A stretch of 12,017 nt of DNA from an uncultured Bacilli bacterium. Lineage in GTDB: Bacteria > Bacillota_I > Bacilli_A > RF39 > UBA660. Each line of letters opens with the position of its first letter. Positions within the stretch are counted from its first letter, which is position 1. The notes beneath the pieces are model-generated. The model was given only the letters and a program-made list of their open reading frames with translations, did not search any database and was not told where the DNA came from. A program made the position numbers and the translations under genes. Where the stretch lies: contig CANQDB010000035.1 in NCBI GenBank assembly GCA_947591175.1, forward strand, positions 1 through 12,017. The letters run 5' to 3'. Of this stretch, positions 1 to 7,010 are shown one piece after another.

Positions 1-594
1 GTAAAATCAGAGAAAGCAGCAAATAGAGTAATGAAAAGTATAACTACATTTATAACTAAGAAATTAGGTTTAAAAGTAAACGTAGAAAAGAGTAAAATAG
101 CAAGGCCTAATGAAATAAAGTATTTAGGTTTTGGATTTTACAAGAAAGCCAAAGAACATAGATGGATACCAAAACCACATATTAAATCAGTTGAGAAATT
201 TAAAAATAAAATACGTTATGTACTTGTAAGAGGCAGAAGTATAAGTTTAGATATGAGACTACTTAAACTGAGGCAAATAATATATGGTTGGGTTAATTAC
301 TTCAAAATTGCAGAGATGCAATCATTGCTTAATAATATAGACTCAAGGATAAGAAGGAAACTTAGAGTTATCATATGGAAGCAATGGAAAAAGATAAGAA
401 AAAGATGCACTTGTCTTAGAAAGTTAGGAATAGGACATATAAGTGCTTATCAAACAGCAAATTCTAGAAGAGGATACTATTACTTAGCACATACAAGAGT
501 GCTAGAAACTGCAATATCAAAAGAAAGATTAAATAGAAGAGGATTAGTAAATTCGCTAGACTATTATTTAAAAGTACATATTGTTACAAATTAA
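1..594 (+). CDS. Group II intron reverse transcriptase/maturase, C-terminal fragment (5' end outside window)
   Basis: The reading frame is open from base 1, so the ATG at 31 is internal; translation begins VKSEKAANRVMKSITTFI. The residues KLGLKVNVEKSKIA and then IKYLGFGF match the end of the RT domain (after the catalytic YADD block, which lies outside the window). RQIIYGWVNYFKIAEM, IRRKLRVIIWKQWKK, NSRRGYYYLAHT and the final LDYYLKVH are typical of the maturase (GIIM/X) domain that binds the intron RNA and assists splicing. The protein stops after this domain, so no HNH endonuclease domain is present; such introns usually use nascent DNA as primer. Arg is encoded almost only by AGA/AGG and Ile mostly by ATA, unlike the fmt-to-gatB genes that use many CGT and ATT/ATC codons, which fits acquisition by transfer. 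The stop lies one base before domain V, as is usual for ORFs in domain IV. Confidence 0.93.
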   Translation, partial: VKSEKAANRVMKSITTFITKKLGLKVNVEKSKIARPNEIKYLGFGFYKKAKEHRWIPKPHIKSVEKFKNKIRYVLVRGRSISLDMRLLKLRQIIYGWVNYFKIAEMQSLLNNIDSRIRRKLRVIIWKQWKKIRKRCTCLRKLGIGHISAYQTANSRRGYYYLAHTRVLETAISKERLNRRGLVNSLDYYLKVHIVTN

Positions 595-676
595 ACCGCC
601 ATATACCGAACGGTACGTATGGTGGTGTGAGAGGGAAAAGTATTCGAAAATACTTGAAAAGTTTTCTCTACTTGAT
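595..676 (+). ncRNA. Group II intron domains V and VI
   Basis: Domain V: the arm ACCGCCATA (595-603) pairs with TATGGTGGT (618-626). A two-base bulge CG (616-617) precedes the second arm, and the inner stem TACC/GGTA closes a GAAC tetraloop (608-611). This is the catalytic hairpin of a group II ribozyme. Domain VI: 630-637 pairs with 662-669 (AGAGGGAA with TTTTCTCT, two G.U pairs) around an inner stem AAGTATT/AATACTT (638-644/649-655) with loop CGAA. A670 is the likely branch-point. The pairings are read directly from the sequence; the role is that of the family. Confidence 0.85.
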
Positions 677-763
677 TGACTTTTAAATGTGCCCGCCTCC
701 TCTTTTTCTAATTATGTTAAGTTCTCTAGTTAGTAAGTTTTACTGAATATTAGAAACTATCTT

Positions 764-799
764 AAGGCAGTGTAATTAATTTTTCACTGCTTTTTCTTT
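764..799 (+). terminator. Rho-independent terminator upstream of fmt
   Basis: GCAGTG (767-772) pairs with CACTGC (785-790) around a 12-base loop. AA/TT pairing can extend the base, and TTTTTCTTT follows directly. It would end transcription coming from the intron or the gene it interrupted. The stretch 677-763 between intron and terminator holds no ORF that I recognise and is presumably the 3' exon. Confidence 0.75.
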
Positions 800-810
800 G
801 GAATTATTCC

Positions 811-839
811 TTGAATAAAGTAAGAAAACTCTATATAAT
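811..839 (+). promoter_or_regulatory. Promoter of fmt and the following membrane protein gene
   Basis: TTGAAT (811-816) and TATAAT (834-839) are separated by exactly 17 bp. Transcription would start near 846, giving a leader of only about 15 nt before the ATG at 861, with a weak ribosome site GAAAGAG (847-853). Confidence 0.8.
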
Positions 840-860
840 GATAGTAGAAAGAGTGATTAC

Positions 861-1793
861 ATGAATAAAGAACGAATTGTTTTCATGGGAACTCCTGATT
901 TTAGTGTTCCTATCCTAGAAGGTTTAATAGAAAATTATAATGTCGTTGGAGTTGTTACACAACCAGATAAAGAAGTAGGACGGAAAAAAGAACTTACTTT
1001 TTCACCTATAAAAAAGTTAGCACTTGATAAAAATATTCCTATCTTTCAACCAATTAAAATTAAAGAAGATTACATGCCTATTTTAGAATGGAACCCCGAT
1101 ATTATTATTACTTGTGCTTATGGTCAAATTATTCCTAAGGCCCTCTTAGATTATCCGAGACTTGGTTGTATAAACGTTCATGCCTCTCTTTTACCAAAAC
1201 TAAGAGGTGGTGCTCCTATTCATCATGCTATTATCGATGGCTACTCTAAAACAGGAGTTACCATTATGTATATGGATGTTAAGATGGATAATGGAAATAT
1301 TATAAGTCAAAAAGAGACCACTATTACTGATGAAGACACCTTAGAAAGTCTTCATGACCGCTTGAGTTTAATGGGAAAAGATTTATTACTAGAAACTCTT
1401 CCTAGTATTATAGAGGGTACTAATAATTCTATTCCGCAAGAAGAAAGTGAAGTAACATTTGGATATAATATTCAAAGAGAAGAAGAACTTGTTAATTTTA
1501 ATAGAACTACTAAAGAAGTGTTTAATCATATTAGAGGATTGAATCCTCATCCTGGTGCTTATGCACTGTTAGATGATTCTCCCATTAAATTATATGGAGT
1601 TCATAAAGGAACTAATAAATCTACTCCTGGAAAGATAATATCTATAACTAAAGAGGGTATGGAAATTGCAACAAGTGACGGAAGTGTAATTGTTACTGAA
1701 GTGCAATTCCCAGGAAAAAAGAAAATGGCTGTAAAAGACTTTATCAATGGCTGTGATGTCAACTTATATGTCGGTAAAGTTTTTAATAAATAA
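861..1793 (+). CDS. fmt: Methionyl-tRNA formyltransferase
   Basis: Cytoplasmic enzyme that transfers a formyl group from 10-formyl-tetrahydrofolate to Met-tRNA(fMet), giving the initiator fMet-tRNA. The 310 residues are the usual full length. The N-terminal Rossmann-like domain opens with VFMGTPDFSVPIL (7-19). The folate/catalytic segment INVHASLLPKLRGGAPI (104-120) carries Asn105 and His107, and MDVKMDNGNI (138-147) carries the conserved Asp143. The smaller C-terminal OB-like tRNA-binding domain (about 208-310) includes the FNRTTKEVFNHIRGLNPHPGAYA region. The start at 861 is the first ATG of the frame, has a weak ribosome site (GAAAGAG), and gives the canonical N-terminus. A gene 11 bp downstream with its own ribosome site is likely cotranscribed. 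The peptide deformylase gene (def), often just upstream, is not in this window; upstream there is only intron sequence. Identification is firm. Confidence 0.97.
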   Translation: MNKERIVFMGTPDFSVPILEGLIENYNVVGVVTQPDKEVGRKKELTFSPIKKLALDKNIPIFQPIKIKEDYMPILEWNPDIIITCAYGQIIPKALLDYPRLGCINVHASLLPKLRGGAPIHHAIIDGYSKTGVTIMYMDVKMDNGNIISQKETTITDEDTLESLHDRLSLMGKDLLLETLPSIIEGTNNSIPQEESEVTFGYNIQREEELVNFNRTTKEVFNHIRGLNPHPGAYALLDDSPIKLYGVHKGTNKSTPGKIISITKEGMEIATSDGSVIVTEVQFPGKKKMAVKDFINGCDVNLYVGKVFNK

Positions 1794-1804
1794 TGAGGTA
1801 ACTT

Positions 1805-2545
1805 ATGGATAAAAAAGATAAAAAGGAAAAGAAAATTGATTTTAAAGATCAAAAAACGAAGGCTTATATCTTCTTTGGCTTTTACTTTGTTTTCTTCTTA
1901 GTTTTAATTATCATGATACGTTCGGCTCCTGTTAAGGAAAACGACACAAACACTGGAGAAAATAATACTACCACAGTAACTCCAACACCAAGTAATAATG
2001 CAACTGAGGAACAAGAAGCAAATGATAATTACCAATTTATCTATACGATTGAGAAGGACTCTAATTCATTTGCTTATATGGGTAAAAAGTTTGGTAATAA
2101 AGAACAGTTTACTTATGTTCATGGTAGCACGGATACATATTATCGTGTACAAGATAGTTTCTTTAAAAAAGAGGGGGATAACTACGAAGTAGCAACGTCT
2201 CCTTACGAATATGAAGAATTTTTATCTTTAACTAAGTTAAGCGAATTAATTCGCTACAAAGTAGCAAGTAATGAAACTGAGAATGAAGCAACTTATCCAA
2301 TTGCCGTTTCAGATTGGCTCGATATCTACTATGAAAATGCTTATTACGATGGTTTTGTTGTCGATGAATTCGCGGATGACATAGTGGTTGTAACAAGAAC
2401 TTCAGATAAAATTACCAAAGCCGTACTAAATCTTGATAACTTGATGTCTTATTTTGTCCTTGCTGAAGATAATACCTATCCTAAACATTTAAAGATTACT
2501 TTAGAGTTTTACGACTACGATAAAGTCGAAGACTTTACTATGTAA
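1805..2545 (+). CDS. Unrecognised single-pass membrane protein with an extracytoplasmic domain
   Basis: I do not recognise this 246-residue protein. Visible parts are a very basic Lys-rich cytoplasmic N-terminus (1-20, about ten Lys), one strongly hydrophobic segment (21-38, rich in Phe and Ile), and then a Thr/Asn/Pro-rich low-complexity linker (about 44-75, including TTTVTPTPSNN). A mixed, Tyr- and Asp/Glu-rich domain (about 76-246) follows. Basic residues before the helix predict an inside N-terminus with the large domain outside; there is no Cys lipobox. A good ribosome site TGAGGT (1794-1799) lies 6 bp before the ATG, directly after the fmt stop, so it is the second gene of the fmt transcript. 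In B. subtilis the gene between fmt and rlmN is rsmB (16S rRNA methyltransferase); nothing in this protein resembles a methyltransferase. Its position one gene ahead of prpC/prkC may mean an envelope function, but that is only inference. Confidence 0.85.
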   Translation: MDKKDKKEKKIDFKDQKTKAYIFFGFYFVFFLVLIIMIRSAPVKENDTNTGENNTTTVTPTPSNNATEEQEANDNYQFIYTIEKDSNSFAYMGKKFGNKEQFTYVHGSTDTYYRVQDSFFKKEGDNYEVATSPYEYEEFLSLTKLSELIRYKVASNETENEATYPIAVSDWLDIYYENAYYDGFVVDEFADDIVVVTRTSDKITKAVLNLDNLMSYFVLAEDNTYPKHLKITLEFYDYDKVEDFTM

Positions 2546-2571
2546 ATATGGACTAAAATCCATGTTTTTTT
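2544..2571 (+). terminator. Terminator of the fmt operon
   Basis: ATGGA (2548-2552) pairs with TCCAT (2559-2563) around the loop CTAAAA. A G.U pair and three A-T pairs (2544-2547 with 2564-2567) can extend the base into the run of seven T (2565-2571). It begins at the stop codon of the membrane protein gene. The stem is AT-rich, so termination may be partial. Confidence 0.6.
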
Positions 2572-2580
2572 GTGGATTTG

Positions 2581-2589
2581 TGGTATAAT
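2581..2589 (+). promoter_or_regulatory. Extended -10 promoter of the rlmN-prpC-prkC-rsgA-rpe operon
   Basis: TGGTATAAT is a TGn-extended -10 box (TATAAT at 2584-2589). At the right distance upstream (around 2561-2566) there is only CATGTT, so the -35 is poor and recognition would depend on the extended -10. Transcription would start near 2596, at the ribosome site AGGGAG (2596-2601), leaving a leader of only about 14 nt before the ATG at 2610. Confidence 0.7.
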
Positions 2590-2609
2590 GTTGACAGGGA
2601 GCAGATAGT

Positions 2610-3635
2610 ATGCAAAGTATTTATGGATTGACTTATAAAGACTTAGAAGATTACTTCGTTACCAAAGGATATAAAAAATATAGAGCAACCCAAGTATACG
2701 AGTGGTTGTATCGTAAAAAAATAAAGTCCTTTGATGAGATAACTAATTTGAAAAAAGAAGTTATCGAAGAATTAAAAAAAGATTTTGAACTTTCGACCTT
2801 AAAGTTAATAAAAGTTGAAAAAGATGTCGATGTGCAAAAATATTTATTTGAACTAAATGATAAAGAACATATAGAGGCTGTCTTAATGCGTCATGACTAT
2901 GGTAACAGTATCTGTATTTCAACTCAAGTTGGTTGCAATATGGGCTGTCGCTTTTGTGAAAGTGGTAGACGTAAAAAGGTCCGTAATTTACTAGCTAGTG
3001 AAATGGTTGGAGAACTTTTTACTGTCGAAGAAGACTTAGGTGAACGAATTAGTCACGTTGTCTTAATGGGAATAGGAGAACCTTTTGATAACTATGACGA
3101 AGTTGTATCATTTATCGAGATTATCAATAATGATATGGGTCTTGCTATCGGTAGCAGGCATATTTCTGTTTCAACTTGTGGAATAATTCCTAAAATAAAA
3201 GAATTTGCGCATCTTCCATATCAAGTGAACTTAGCAATCAGTCTTCATGCCCCAAACGATAAGTTAAGAAGTGAACTGATGCCTATCAATAAAGTCTATC
3301 CTTTAAAAGAATTGATGCCTGTCTTAAAAGATTATTTAAAAAAGACAAATCGTCGTCTTACTTTTGAATATATATTATTAGATGGCGTGAATGACACCGA
3401 AGAATGTGCTAAAGAACTAGCCCAGTTAATTAGAGGAATTAATGGTTATGTTAACCTAATTCCCTATAACGAAACTGAATATTTAAATTGGCATCGCAGT
3501 AAAAGTAGTCAAATTAATAAGTTTTATGATATACTAAAAAAAGAGAAGATAAGTGTAACGGTTCGAAGAGAATTTGGTACCAATATAAGTGCAGCGTGTG
3601 GACAACTTCGTAGTAAAAAGGAGGAAACCCTATGA
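2610..3635 (+). CDS. rlmN: Dual-specificity rRNA/tRNA adenine-C2 methyltransferase RlmN
   Basis: Radical-SAM enzyme that makes 2-methyladenosine in 23S rRNA (A2503 in E. coli numbering) and in some tRNAs at position 37. The 341 residues are a normal length. An N-terminal helical RNA-binding region (1-75; YRATQVYEWLY) precedes the radical-SAM barrel. The cluster motif CNMGCRFC gives Cys109, Cys113 and Cys116. The two catalytic cysteines are present: Cys102 (equivalent to E. coli Cys118) and the methyl-carrying Cys330 in ISAACGQL (equivalent to Cys355). MGIGEPFDNYDEV (153-165) and SLHAPNDKLRSELMPIN (211-227) are family signatures and argue for RlmN. The segment after the cluster reads ESGRRKKVRNL, where B. 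subtilis has ASTLGGLKRNL. Cfr, the related C8 methyltransferase, is the alternative, but the overall sequence and the operon position favour RlmN. It is the first gene of the operon and overlaps prpC by four bases (ATGA). Confidence 0.94.
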   Translation: MQSIYGLTYKDLEDYFVTKGYKKYRATQVYEWLYRKKIKSFDEITNLKKEVIEELKKDFELSTLKLIKVEKDVDVQKYLFELNDKEHIEAVLMRHDYGNSICISTQVGCNMGCRFCESGRRKKVRNLLASEMVGELFTVEEDLGERISHVVLMGIGEPFDNYDEVVSFIEIINNDMGLAIGSRHISVSTCGIIPKIKEFAHLPYQVNLAISLHAPNDKLRSELMPINKVYPLKELMPVLKDYLKKTNRRLTFEYILLDGVNDTEECAKELAQLIRGINGYVNLIPYNETEYLNWHRSKSSQINKFYDILKKEKISVTVRREFGTNISAACGQLRSKKEETL

Positions 3636-4375
3636 AATCGTTTTATTTAACAGATCCTGGTAAAGTCCGTAGTCACAATGAAGATAGTGTGATTATCACA
3701 AGAAATATGGATAATGATTACTTGATGGCGGTGGCGGACGGTATGGGAGGTCATTCGGCTGGCGAAGTTGCGTCCTCGATTGCGATTCAATACTTAGGGA
3801 AACATTTCCAAGACACCTTTTTACATATGGAAAAAGGTGATGCTGTACACTGGCTAAGAGATAGTGTAACTGAAATCAATGGACTTATCTTCGAATACGT
3901 TAAGGATCACCCTGAAAGTAAAGGAATGGGAACGACCTTAGTAATTGCACTTTTGACGAAAGATTACATCCTCTTTGGAAACATCGGTGATTCGAGTGGT
4001 TTTGTTATCAAAGATGAAAAACTTCATAAGGTAACCTACGACCACACGTTAGTAAATTTATTAGTATCCGCTGGAGAATTAACAGAAGAACAAGCTAAAG
4101 ATCATCCTAAGAAAAACGTTCTTATGAAGGCCCTAGGTGCTAATGATCCAATCGATATCGATATCTTCGATTGTGATATGGGAGTATCTAGTATTCTCCT
4201 TTGTAGTGATGGCTTAACGAATATGCTTGAAGAAGAACAAATTCAAAAAGTTCTTTTAAGTGAAGCGGAAATCGAAGATAAAGTAATCAAATTGATAAGA
4301 AAAGCAAATAACCGAGGTGGCACGGATAATATTTCTGTTGCCTATCTCATTAGAGATAAAGAAGGTGAAGCATAA
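3632..4375 (+). CDS. prpC: PP2C-family Ser/Thr protein phosphatase (PrpC/Stp type)
   Basis: Mn/Mg-dependent phosphatase that reverses phosphorylation by the partner kinase encoded next. The 247 residues match PrpC/Stp. Motifs in order are TDPGKVRSHNEDS (7-19) with the metal-binding Asp18, VADGMGGHSAGE (34-45) with Asp36 and Gly37, GMGTT (98-102), GNIGDSSGFVI (116-126), LLCSDGLTNML (189-199) with Asp193, and GGTDNISV (229-236) with Asp232. All acidic residues expected at the binuclear metal centre are present. The usual GDSR is GDSS here. There is no signal peptide or membrane segment, so the protein is cytoplasmic. A strong ribosome site AAGGAGG (3618-3624) lies inside the end of rlmN, and the start overlaps the rlmN stop as ATGA, which suggests translational coupling. 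The stop is two bases before the kinase gene. Confidence 0.96.
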   Translation: MKSFYLTDPGKVRSHNEDSVIITRNMDNDYLMAVADGMGGHSAGEVASSIAIQYLGKHFQDTFLHMEKGDAVHWLRDSVTEINGLIFEYVKDHPESKGMGTTLVIALLTKDYILFGNIGDSSGFVIKDEKLHKVTYDHTLVNLLVSAGELTEEQAKDHPKKNVLMKALGANDPIDIDIFDCDMGVSSILLCSDGLTNMLEEEQIQKVLLSEAEIEDKVIKLIRKANNRGGTDNISVAYLIRDKEGEA

Positions 4376-4377
4376 AA

Positions 4378-6162
4378 ATGGTAATAAAGGGGCAAAAAAT
4401 CAATGATCGATATTTAATTATTCGAAGCATTGGCGAAGGTGGTATGGCGAATGTCTATTTGGCCCATGATACGATTTTAGACCGTGATGTTGCCATTAAG
4501 ATATTACGAGGGGATTTGGCAAACGACGAAAAGTTTGTGAGACGCTTTCAACGTGAAGCATTATCTGCTTCATCTTTATCGCACCCATCGATTGTCGAAA
4601 TGTACGATGTTGGGGAAGACAATGGAACTTACTACATCGTTATGGAATATGTCGATGGTAAAACTATCAAACAACTAATTAAAAGACGTGGAGGCTTAAC
4701 TCTAAGTGAATCAATCGATATCATGCTCCAGTTAACGGATGGTATATCTCATGCCCATGATAAAGGAATTATTCACCGTGATTTAAAACCACAAAACATT
4801 TTAATTAAAGACGATGGCAGTATCAAGATCACTGACTTTGGTATTGCAATGGCTTTGAATAGTACCCAATTAACTCAGACGAATTCCGTGATGGGAAGTG
4901 TGCACTACTTACCACCTGAACAAGCAAGTGGTAAAGGTTCGACCTTTCGAAGTGACATCTATTCGATGGGAATTCTCTTTTATGAGTTGTTGACAGGAAA
5001 ACTTCCATTTCGTGGAGAGAATGCTGTCGAGATAGCCCTTAAACACATGAAAGATAGTATTCCAAGTGTTCGGAGTATCAACCCTTCGATTCCCCAAAGT
5101 ATCGAAAACGTTATCTTGAAAGCAACGGCAAAAAACCCGAAAAATCGTTATAGTGATGCTAAAGAAATGCACGACGATTTATTGACGGCTTTAAACGACG
5201 ATAGACAAAATGAACCGAAGTACGTTTATCCTTTCCCTGAACATGAACAAGATGAAAAACCTATAGTTAAGAAACCAGTGAAAGAAGAGGAACCTATCGG
5301 TAAAGAAATAGAAGATACGGAAGATTTAGAAGAAGATGAGGAAGAAGAAGCCGTTCGTAAGACTAGTACTTGGATTTGGGTTCTCTTAGGAATCTTTGGT
5401 ACCATAGTCGTGACTATGATTATCATCTTCTTAGTAGTGCCGGCCGTTACTGAAGTACCGACAATTACGATTACATTAGATAATAATTTAAAGATGGAAG
5501 AAGCCAAAAAACAACTAGAGGTTGCTGGTTTTGAAGTCGACGTTGTCGAAGAAGAAAGTACTGTCGAAGTAGGCATGGTCACGAGAACTGAACCACCTGT
5601 AGGCGAACGTATCAAAAAAGGAAGCAAAGTAACTCTTTACGTTTCAAAAGGTAAGAAAGTAATCGTCATCAAAAACTATATCGATTGGAATATAATCGAT
5701 GCCCAAGCCGATGCTATGAAAGAAGGACTAGATGTCCGTATCGAATACACTAACGGTGACCCTGAAAAAGAATATAAAAACGAAACTGTTATCGACCAAG
5801 AACCAAAAGAAGGAACAGAAGCTAGTGAAGGAGATACTATAACTCTTTACCGCCTTAAAGTCTTCGATAAATATCCAGATATGGTCGAAGAAGGTTGGAC
5901 CATCGATCAAGTCCAAGAATTTTGTACCCAATATAATCTTCATTTAACTATCGATTATGAAGAAACTACTCAATATACACCAGGTATGATTATAGATCAA
6001 TCAAGAAAAGCCAACACGACTTTAGTAAAAGGAGTAGACTTTAGAATTACGGTTGCTAAAGAACCAAGTGATTCTGGAGCACCACCGGAAGCAACTAATG
6101 ATCCAACTGAAGACTTATTACCGAAAGATGACTCGACAGAAACTGATAAAACCAAAGAATAG
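4378..6162 (+). CDS. prkC: Membrane Ser/Thr protein kinase with three PASTA repeats (PrkC/Stk1/PknB type)
   Basis: Sensor kinase whose extracellular PASTA repeats, in characterised relatives, bind muropeptides or lipid II and control growth, cell-wall synthesis or dormancy exit. The kinase domain is about 10-272: Gly-rich loop GEGGMANVY (19-27), Lys41 in VAIKIL, catalytic loop HRDLKPQN (133-140) with Asp135, and DFG (153-155). A Thr/Ser-rich activation segment (TQLTQTNSVMGS) follows, then PPEQ in place of APE. Next come a juxtamembrane linker with a very acidic stretch (302-325) and one membrane helix (about 332-354). The PASTA repeats lie at about 361-424, 425-492 and 493-561, the last one diverged, and an acidic, Pro-containing tail follows (562-594). 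All residues needed for catalysis are visible. The ribosome site is weak (GAAGGTG, 4361-4367), so translation probably relies on coupling to prpC. It pairs functionally with prpC. Confidence 0.97.
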   Translation: MVIKGQKINDRYLIIRSIGEGGMANVYLAHDTILDRDVAIKILRGDLANDEKFVRRFQREALSASSLSHPSIVEMYDVGEDNGTYYIVMEYVDGKTIKQLIKRRGGLTLSESIDIMLQLTDGISHAHDKGIIHRDLKPQNILIKDDGSIKITDFGIAMALNSTQLTQTNSVMGSVHYLPPEQASGKGSTFRSDIYSMGILFYELLTGKLPFRGENAVEIALKHMKDSIPSVRSINPSIPQSIENVILKATAKNPKNRYSDAKEMHDDLLTALNDDRQNEPKYVYPFPEHEQDEKPIVKKPVKEEEPIGKEIEDTEDLEEDEEEEAVRKTSTWIWVLLGIFGTIVVTMIIIFLVVPAVTEVPTITITLDNNLKMEEAKKQLEVAGFEVDVVEEESTVEVGMVTRTEPPVGERIKKGSKVTLYVSKGKKVIVIKNYIDWNIIDAQADAMKEGLDVRIEYTNGDPEKEYKNETVIDQEPKEGTEASEGDTITLYRLKVFDKYPDMVEEGWTIDQVQEFCTQYNLHLTIDYEETTQYTPGMIIDQSRKANTTLVKGVDFRITVAKEPSDSGAPPEATNDPTEDLLPKDDSTETDKTKE

Positions 6163-6170
6163 GAGACGCC

Positions 6171-7010
6171 ATGCAAGGACAAATCGTTAAAATAATAAGT
6201 GATACCCATTTTGTAAAGACTTCTAACGAGGTCTACGAATGTAAGTGTCGCGGCAAATTTCGTAATCAAAAAATTACCCCTTTGGTGGGCGATGAAGTAA
6301 TATTCGATGAAAAAGAAAAGTGGATTACCGCGATTTGTCCAAGAAAGAATGCTTTGACGAGACCCCCAGTCGCCAATATCGACCAGGGTTTTCTAATTAC
6401 TAGTTGCAAGCAACCAGACTTTTCAACTAATTTATTAGATAAGTTGATTGTTCTAATGCACCACCACCATGTGGTGCCTATTCTATGTATTACGAAGATG
6501 GATTTGTTGAGTAAAGAGGAACAAACGGAAATTAAAAAGATTCTTTCTTACTATCAGAATATTGGTTACACTGTTTTATACAATACGGAACTTGCTAAAA
6601 TTAAAAAACAATTCAAAGATAAAACGACTGTGTTTACGGGCCAAACTGGATCAGGTAAATCAACTCTTTTAAATAAACTTGATGCTAATTTGAAGTTACA
6701 AACTGGCGAAATATCACTTGCTCTAGGACGTGGTAAACATACGACAAGACATGTCGAACTAATTCCTCTTTTTGGTGGAAAAGTGCTAGATACACCTGGA
6801 TTTTCGGCCTTGGATTTTCACATGTTTTCTAAAGAGGAAATCAAAGATGCCTTTGTCGAATTTAAAAACTACCCTTGCAAGTATCAAGATTGTAATCATT
6901 TAAAAGAAGACCATTGTGCGGTAAAAGATGCCGTCCAAGCTGGTAAAATATTAAAAAGTCGTTACACTAATTATCAAAAGTTAATGGCCGAAGTGGAGGA
7001 GTACCGATGA
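6171..7010 (+). CDS. rsgA: Ribosome small-subunit-dependent GTPase A
   Basis: Circularly permuted GTPase that checks late 30S subunit maturation. The 279 residues are slightly short for the family. An N-terminal OB-fold (1-65; VKIISDTHFVKTS, GDEVIF) precedes the permuted G motifs: TKMD as G4 (108-111), GQTGSGKS as G1 (157-164), the switch region GRGKHTTRHVEL (187-198) and DTPG as G3 (207-210). The C-terminal zinc finger uses Cys236, Cys241, His243 and Cys249. The order G4-G1-G3 is diagnostic. The ribosome site AGGAG (6161-6165) overlaps the prkC stop, and the start is 8 bp after it. The end overlaps rpe by four bases. In B. subtilis the equivalent protein (CpgA) is a PrkC substrate; the Thr residues of the switch region would be available here too, which is inference. 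Confidence 0.96.
   Translation: MQGQIVKIISDTHFVKTSNEVYECKCRGKFRNQKITPLVGDEVIFDEKEKWITAICPRKNALTRPPVANIDQGFLITSCKQPDFSTNLLDKLIVLMHHHHVVPILCITKMDLLSKEEQTEIKKILSYYQNIGYTVLYNTELAKIKKQFKDKTTVFTGQTGSGKSTLLNKLDANLKLQTGEISLALGRGKHTTRHVELIPLFGGKVLDTPGFSALDFHMFSKEEIKDAFVEFKNYPCKYQDCNHLKEDHCAVKDAVQAGKILKSRYTNYQKLMAEVEEYR

Larger units (their letters stand above)
1..676 (+). mobile_element. Group II intron, 3' part only (left end outside the window)
   Basis: The segment contains the C-terminal part of an intron-encoded reverse transcriptase/maturase (1-594), then the two 3'-terminal ribozyme domains V and VI. The 3' boundary is set at 676 by analogy with intron ends of the form A-CUUCAC: here A670 is followed by CTTGAT, which gives a branch-point A seven bases from the end and a terminal AT. 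An end at 680 (GATTGAC) cannot be excluded. The 5' exon, ribozyme domains I-IV and the N-terminal RT blocks lie to the left of the window, so it cannot be judged whether the whole element is intact. What is visible shows no frameshift or stop. Confidence 0.85.

Noticed and set aside
31..33. ATG at 31 as the start of the maturase gene
   Set aside because: The frame is open to base 1 and the residues before this Met also match the RT family, so it is internal.
1601..1852. Minus-strand ORF spanning the fmt end and the next gene start
   Set aside because: Shadow of Lys-rich coding sequence that reads as Phe/Leu on the other strand; no independent signals.
2591..2596. TTGACA as a -35 box upstream of rlmN
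   Set aside because: It comes directly after the TATAAT, with no -10 17 bp further; only coding sequence follows.
5226..5627. Minus-strand ORF of 133 codons inside prkC
   Set aside because: Low-complexity Ser/Thr-rich shadow of the acidic linker and membrane region of a clear kinase gene; no ribosome site.
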